Notes under the pieces: generated by a model
What the model was told of the DNA's origin: nothing
Databases searched by the model: none
The model's input: only the letters and a program-made list of their open reading frames with translations
In this document: piece by piece, positions 62,304 through 64,000 of the stretch
Layout of the letters: every line of letters starts with the position of its first letter
Numbering within the stretch: the first letter of the stretch is position 1
Source: Roseofilum capinflatum BLCC-M114
Lineage (GTDB): Bacteria > Cyanobacteriota > Cyanobacteriia > Cyanobacteriales > Desertifilaceae
Direction of reading: 5' to 3'
Assembly: GCF_030068505.1 (NCBI RefSeq)
Contig: NZ_JAQOSO010000101.1
Span: 62,001-126,000, forward strand
Length of the DNA: 64,000 bases
Program-made: the position numbers and the translations under genes

Positions 62304-64000
62304 ATGATTAAGCAGGAACCAGCCCCAGTTAAACCCAATATCCTTGTGGTTGATGATATCCCAGCCAATTTGCATATGTTTGCTAAGATGCTCAGTCAAG
62401 AAGGCTATAAGGTGCGATCGGCAGTTACAGGTGCATTGGCACTATCGGGTGCTAAGGCCATGCCTCCTGACTTGATTTTACTAGATATTTTAATGCCAGA
62501 ACTTGATGGTTATCAAGTTTGCTCCTTACTGAAAGCCGATCCCTTAACTGAGGATATCCCAATTATTTTTATTAGTGCCCTCGGAGAAGAAATTGATAAA
62601 GTGAGAGCCTTTGAAGTGGGAGCAGTCGATTATGTAACTAAACCGTTTCTCAAGTCCGAAGTGCTGGCCCGGATTGACTATCATATTCGAGCGTCGCAGA
62701 CCCACAAACAACTCCTTACCCAAAATTTCCGTCTCCAAGAAGAAATTGAATATCGTCGTTTGATAGAAGAGAAACTGGAGCGTTTTAGCTTCCATCTGAA
62801 ACAGATCCATCGTTTAAGTACGTCCCATTATCGGACAATAGAAGCCTTATGTCGAGATTATTTGCAAACGGGATGTTCGATTTTAGGGTGTTCGGTTGGC
62901 TTGATTGGTCATGTGGAAGAGGATCGGTATGTAATTGATGGGGTGGAATCGACCTTTGAGTATATTCATTTATCTGGGCAACTGGATTTTCGAGGGACTT
63001 ATTTGGATTGGGTGATACGCCGACAAAAAACGATTACTCACGAACAAATCGATCGCGGCTTTAGACCACTCAAACCCTTGGATTTAGGATGTTGTACTTT
63101 GAAGTCGTTTATGGGCACACCGATTTGGGTAGAGGATGAATTTTATGGTGTGTTAGGGTTTGGCTCGACCCATGAGCAGGGGGAGCGGTTTGACACTCAA
63201 GCTCAGGAAATTTTAGAGCTGATGGCTCAAAGTTTGGGTAAGTGGATTGGTATTCGGCAAACGGCTCTGAAGCGCCAACAGGCGGAAGAGCAGACGCAAT
63301 GGTTATTGAAGGTGACTCAAGAGATTAGCCGATCGCCAGATTTCCATACGGCTCTGAAATCGGCTCTGGAACATCTGTGTGAAGCTAGTGGTTGGAGTTA
63401 TGGTGAGGTTTGGCTACCGAGTGATGAGGGTCGGGTCTTAACTCTCAGTCCGGTTTGGCACTGTCATAAGCAGGAACCCCCAGAGGTCTTGAGCCATTTA
63501 GAACGGTTTCGTTTCGGTCGTCAAAGCCAAATTTGGAGCAGTGGGACGGGTTTGCTGGGGAAGGTGTGGGCAACGGGAAGGGCCGAGTATGTGCCGGATG
63601 TTCCCCAGCGATCGCCGGAAATTTGCCAACAACCGGATTTAGCGGCTCTGTGCCATATCCAGAAGGGGTTGTGGATTCCGATTGTATCACGTCCAGGAGA
63701 ACAACAGCAGGAACAGGTGGTTGCGGTGTTGGTGTTGTTTCTATCGGGAATCTCGACCTTAGAATTTCACCATCAATGCGATCAATTATTAGCGTTTGCT
63801 TCGGCGATCGCCTCCCAATTAGGAACGGTTCTACGGCAAAAACAAGTAGAGGCCGAGCAAAGAGCCATGTTGATGGCGATGGATGATGCGATCGGGGTCT
63901 ATAACCAGCAGGGGGTTTGTCTGAAATTTATGACTAATAATCCCCAATTTTTGCGAGAACCTCCTGAAAACAAGTTATTCACAACCCTGTATGACTGCTT
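62304..64000 (+). CDS. Response regulator-GAF signalling protein, cut by window end
   Basis: The open frame starts at ATG 62304 and runs without a stop to the window edge, 565 codons so far. It begins with a receiver (NILVVDDIPANLHMFAKML, then LILLDILMPELDGYQVC), a coiled coil, a GAF-like domain (about 180-310, with ALCRDYLQTGCSILGC and FMGTPIWVEDEFYGVLGFGS), and a second GAF at about 330-510 (LEHLCEASGWSYGEVWLPSD, GLLGKVWATGRAEYVPDV). The visible end, AIGVYNQQGVCLKFMTN, looks like the start of a PAS domain. A kinase probably follows outside the window. It is divergent from the kinase pair. Confidence 0.85.
   Translation, partial: MIKQEPAPVKPNILVVDDIPANLHMFAKMLSQEGYKVRSAVTGALALSGAKAMPPDLILLDILMPELDGYQVCSLLKADPLTEDIPIIFISALGEEIDKVRAFEVGAVDYVTKPFLKSEVLARIDYHIRASQTHKQLLTQNFRLQEEIEYRRLIEEKLERFSFHLKQIHRLSTSHYRTIEALCRDYLQTGCSILGCSVGLIGHVEEDRYVIDGVESTFEYIHLSGQLDFRGTYLDWVIRRQKTITHEQIDRGFRPLKPLDLGCCTLKSFMGTPIWVEDEFYGVLGFGSTHEQGERFDTQAQEILELMAQSLGKWIGIRQTALKRQQAEEQTQWLLKVTQEISRSPDFHTALKSALEHLCEASGWSYGEVWLPSDEGRVLTLSPVWHCHKQEPPEVLSHLERFRFGRQSQIWSSGTGLLGKVWATGRAEYVPDVPQRSPEICQQPDLAALCHIQKGLWIPIVSRPGEQQQEQVVAVLVLFLSGISTLEFHHQCDQLLAFASAIASQLGTVLRQKQVEAEQRAMLMAMDDAIGVYNQQGVCLKFMTNNPQFLREPPENKLFTTLYDC

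Overview
The window is chromosomal DNA from a cyanobacterium, most likely a filamentous one (I would guess an Oscillatoriales-type lineage, but the species is not identified). The evidence is direct: genes for PsbX, PetN, Ycf66, a high-light-inducible protein, an FtsH3-type protease, a cyAbrB regulator and a GUN4-domain protein. The HIP1 palindrome GCGATCGC is frequent (for example 10587-10594 and 11223-11230), there are many 7-bp tandem repeat tracts (STRRs), and Uma2-family genes are numerous.

Layout. 0-4.5 kb (minus strand): a Cache/HAMP receptor without an output domain, two genes reminiscent of phage-tail-like injection systems, and a Uma2 protein. 4.9-9.5 kb: psbX-ycf66, two TolB-like lipoproteins separated by repeats, an sdhB-hli pair, and cyAbrB. 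9.6-20.2 kb: a CPBP membrane protease, a minus-strand unit in which a 1763-residue Ser/Thr kinase-ATPase-GAF-SpoIIE phosphatase overlaps cobH followed by cobL, the divergent ftsH3 with a clear terminator, and an antitoxin whose RelE/ParE toxin carries an internal deletion. 20.3-28.4 kb: the most striking locus, a 2397-residue modular protein (two DUF4114-like domains, coiled coils, subtilisin domain, GHSLGG lipase-like hydrolase flanked by about fifteen 31-residue repeats). A parvulin-like PPIase lies just upstream in the same unit, with a 37-bp palindrome before it. 28.5-40.2 kb: accessory and housekeeping genes mixed (DUF4351-type protein, phosphodiester glycosidase, ureF-ureG, copper P-type ATPase, GUN4 fusion, GTPase/DUF697, DUF937-like protein, Uma2 pair, MazF-type toxin-antitoxin pair), rich in dispersed repeats. 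40.4-53.4 kb: esterase, fmt, MBL-fold protein, petN plus a small membrane protein, serS, Uma2, rseP, a peroxiredoxin-like/GNAT pair, a short DUF262 protein, lepB, and a degenerate flavin disulfide reductase-like protein. 53.5-64 kb: thyX interrupted by an HNH intein, a GCS2-type ligase/LysE exporter/divergent Lrp regulator module, and three large two-component proteins, the last cut off by the window end.

How it fits together. Housekeeping and photosynthesis genes form the backbone. Between them sit small accessory cassettes (copper ATPase, MazF pair, a Uma2 gene between serS and rseP), each bounded by matched direct repeats, which suggests repeat-associated gain or loss. The strongest candidate for an undescribed system is the PPIase plus giant protease/lipase locus, which looks like an exported multi-enzyme effector with its own folding helper and a palindromic control site. 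All domain calls are from reading the translations; no database search was run.
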